Shown here one piece after another: positions 4,663 through 5,187 of a stretch of DNA of 5,187 nucleotides. Source of the DNA: Candidatus Poribacteria bacterium. Lineage in GTDB: Bacteria > Poribacteria > WGA-4E > B28-G17. The stretch is taken from the NCBI GenBank assembly GCA_003645735.1, contig QNBQ01000168.1:1-5187 (forward strand), written 5' to 3'. A program made the position numbers and the translations under genes. Numbering within the stretch: position 1 is the stretch's first letter; every line of letters starts with the position of its first letter. The notes under the pieces are model-generated. The model was not told where the DNA came from, searched no databases, and saw nothing but the letters and a program-made list of their open reading frames with translations.

Positions 4663-4885
4663 AAAACAGTTCAGGAAGCTCAGTAAAGAGATAAGGGAGG
4701 CGACCTATAGAAAGTTGAAACTTCTACTTGAAAACCCCTCTCATCCCTCCCTCAGGCTGGAGAAGTTGACGGATGAGATCTGGGCTTTCAGTGTGACGAT
4801 GAACTACAGGGTCACCTTCCAGTATTTCAACGGCGATATCCTGCTCAGGAAAATCGGCACACACGATATCCTCCGCCGTCCCTGA
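4631..4885 (+). CDS. RelE/YafQ-superfamily toxin (putative mRNA interferase)
   Basis: An 84-residue protein starting at TTG 4631, inside the antitoxin gene, with AGGGAG (4621-4626) 4 nt upstream; no ATG is available in frame near the N-terminus. The layout is RelE-like: strand RRIRWTRSFEKQFRKL (2-17), helices through IREATYRKLKLLLENP (21-36), then the strands LRLEKL, WAFSVTMNYRVTFQY (51-65) and DILLRKIGTHDILRR (69-83). The conserved YR (59-60) and GTHD (76-79) match the family's C-terminal sheet. Such toxins usually cleave ribosome-bound mRNA; related folds (ParE) hit gyrase, so the target is not certain. Overlap and a weak TTG start keep toxin below antitoxin. The ORF is intact. Confidence 0.85.
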   Translation: MRRIRWTRSFEKQFRKLSKEIREATYRKLKLLLENPSHPSLRLEKLTDEIWAFSVTMNYRVTFQYFNGDILLRKIGTHDILRRP

Positions 4886-4986
4886 ACCCATGGGAGACAA
4901 TTGTAAGAAGGCTGTCCGCTGTGAAACCCTTCCTCGATGGAGACGATCTCTATGAGGAGATCCCGCGGGAGTTAAACGAGCTTTAA
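4885..4986 (+). pseudogene. Short reading-frame tail without a clear start
   Basis: Directly after the toxin stop, one frame reads ETIVRRLSAVKPFLDGDDLY then EEIPRELNEL and ends at TAA 4984. It looks like a genuine protein C-terminus. The only standard start inside is GTG 4921, leaving 21 residues and no good Shine-Dalgarno. It may be the end of a gene whose beginning was replaced when the toxin-antitoxin pair arrived, or chance. No family is recognised. Confidence 0.3.
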
Positions 4987-4994
4987 AGTCCCGC
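4965..4994. terminator. Hairpin at the convergent gene junction
   Basis: GCGGGA (4965-4970) pairs with TCCCGC (4989-4994), and TTAAA (4972-4976) with TTTAA (4982-4986), around a CGAGC loop with a small internal bulge. It sits exactly where the plus-strand tail and the recombinase converge. No T-run follows on either strand, so it would be a weak bidirectional terminator at best. Confidence 0.35.
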
Positions 4995-5187
4995 CCTCTC
5001 CATCTCCTCCTTCAGATCATCTATCGTCAGATGGGTGTATCTCTGGGTTGTCGTAAGCGACTTGTGCCCCAACACCTTCTGAACGGCCCTTATGTTCATG
5101 CCCCTCTTCAGCATCCTCGTCGCTGCCGTGTGCCTCAAGGTGTGAGGAGTGACCCGCTTATCTATCCCCGCTTTTCGGGCTATCCTC
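4983..5187 (-). CDS. Tyrosine recombinase/integrase (XerC/D-like), partial C-terminal part
   Basis: The last 67 codons of a gene entering from the right edge and ending at a TAA (4985-4983). Within the visible part, PHTLRHTAATRML supplies the H-x-x-R motif (residues 15-18), VLGHKSLTTT the conserved His (41), and QRYTH the catalytic Tyr (50), which forms the 3'-phosphotyrosyl bond with DNA. The first Arg and the Lys of the active site lie outside the window. The short tail after Tyr (LTIDDLKEEMERAGL) fits Xer-like and integron- or phage-type integrases. It could resolve chromosome dimers or mobilise an element; the IS remnant and toxin-antitoxin neighbours make a mobile role plausible but not proven. 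Confidence 0.92.
   Translation of the reverse strand, partial: RIARKAGIDKRVTPHTLRHTAATRMLKRGMNIRAVQKVLGHKSLTTTQRYTHLTIDDLKEEMERAGL

Overview
The window is a bacterial chromosomal or contig fragment with bacterial (sigma70-type) promoters, Shine-Dalgarno sequences and GTG/TTG alternative starts. Coding regions use many AGG, ATA, GAG and AAG codons. I cannot name the organism. The mix of a possible sugar-isomerase-like gene, toxin-antitoxin genes and worn-out insertion sequences would suit an uncultured environmental lineage, but that is inference.

Layout, left to right. (1) 1-530, minus strand: the first 176 codons of a gene leaving the left edge, perhaps with an L-fucose isomerase-like fold. 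It has a strong SD, a leader hairpin and a perfect TTGACA-N17-TATAAT promoter. (2) About 680-1497: no intact gene. Broken reading frames on both strands look like decayed genes. (3) 1538-2710, plus: an intact calcineurin-like metallophosphoesterase with an Ig-like C-terminal region. Its promoter overlaps a perfect 10-bp inverted repeat. (4) 2717-2827: the start of another gene, which closes just after the point where mobile DNA appears to begin. (5) About 2818-3705: a wrecked IS3-family insertion sequence on the minus strand. OrfA is recognisable; orfB has an internal deletion, frameshifts and lost catalytic residues. (6) 3749-3913: two copies, 125 bp apart, of a roughly 40-bp repeat; each copy holds two 10-bp words exactly 20 bp apart. 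(7) About 4077-4238: a start-less remnant resembling a UPF0175-type protein. (8) 4366-4885, plus: a complete type II toxin-antitoxin pair, an AbrB/MazE-type antitoxin and a RelE-like toxin, overlapping by 32 nt. (9) 4885-4986: a short reading-frame tail that meets, tail to tail, (10) 4983-5187, minus: the C-terminal catalytic part of a tyrosine recombinase.

The right half (2.8-5.2 kb) reads as an accessory region: IS debris, a second set of mobile-element-like repeats, a toxin-antitoxin module and an integrase-type recombinase side by side. The toxin-antitoxin pair would be autoregulated and maintain the region; the recombinase may belong to a mobile element or be a chromosomal Xer-like enzyme. 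I found no RNA gene or CRISPR array, and nothing that clearly demonstrates a new multi-gene system. The best leads are the paired 20-bp-spaced repeats, the UPF0175-like remnant beside the AbrB-RelE pair, and the operator-like palindrome over the metallophosphoesterase promoter.
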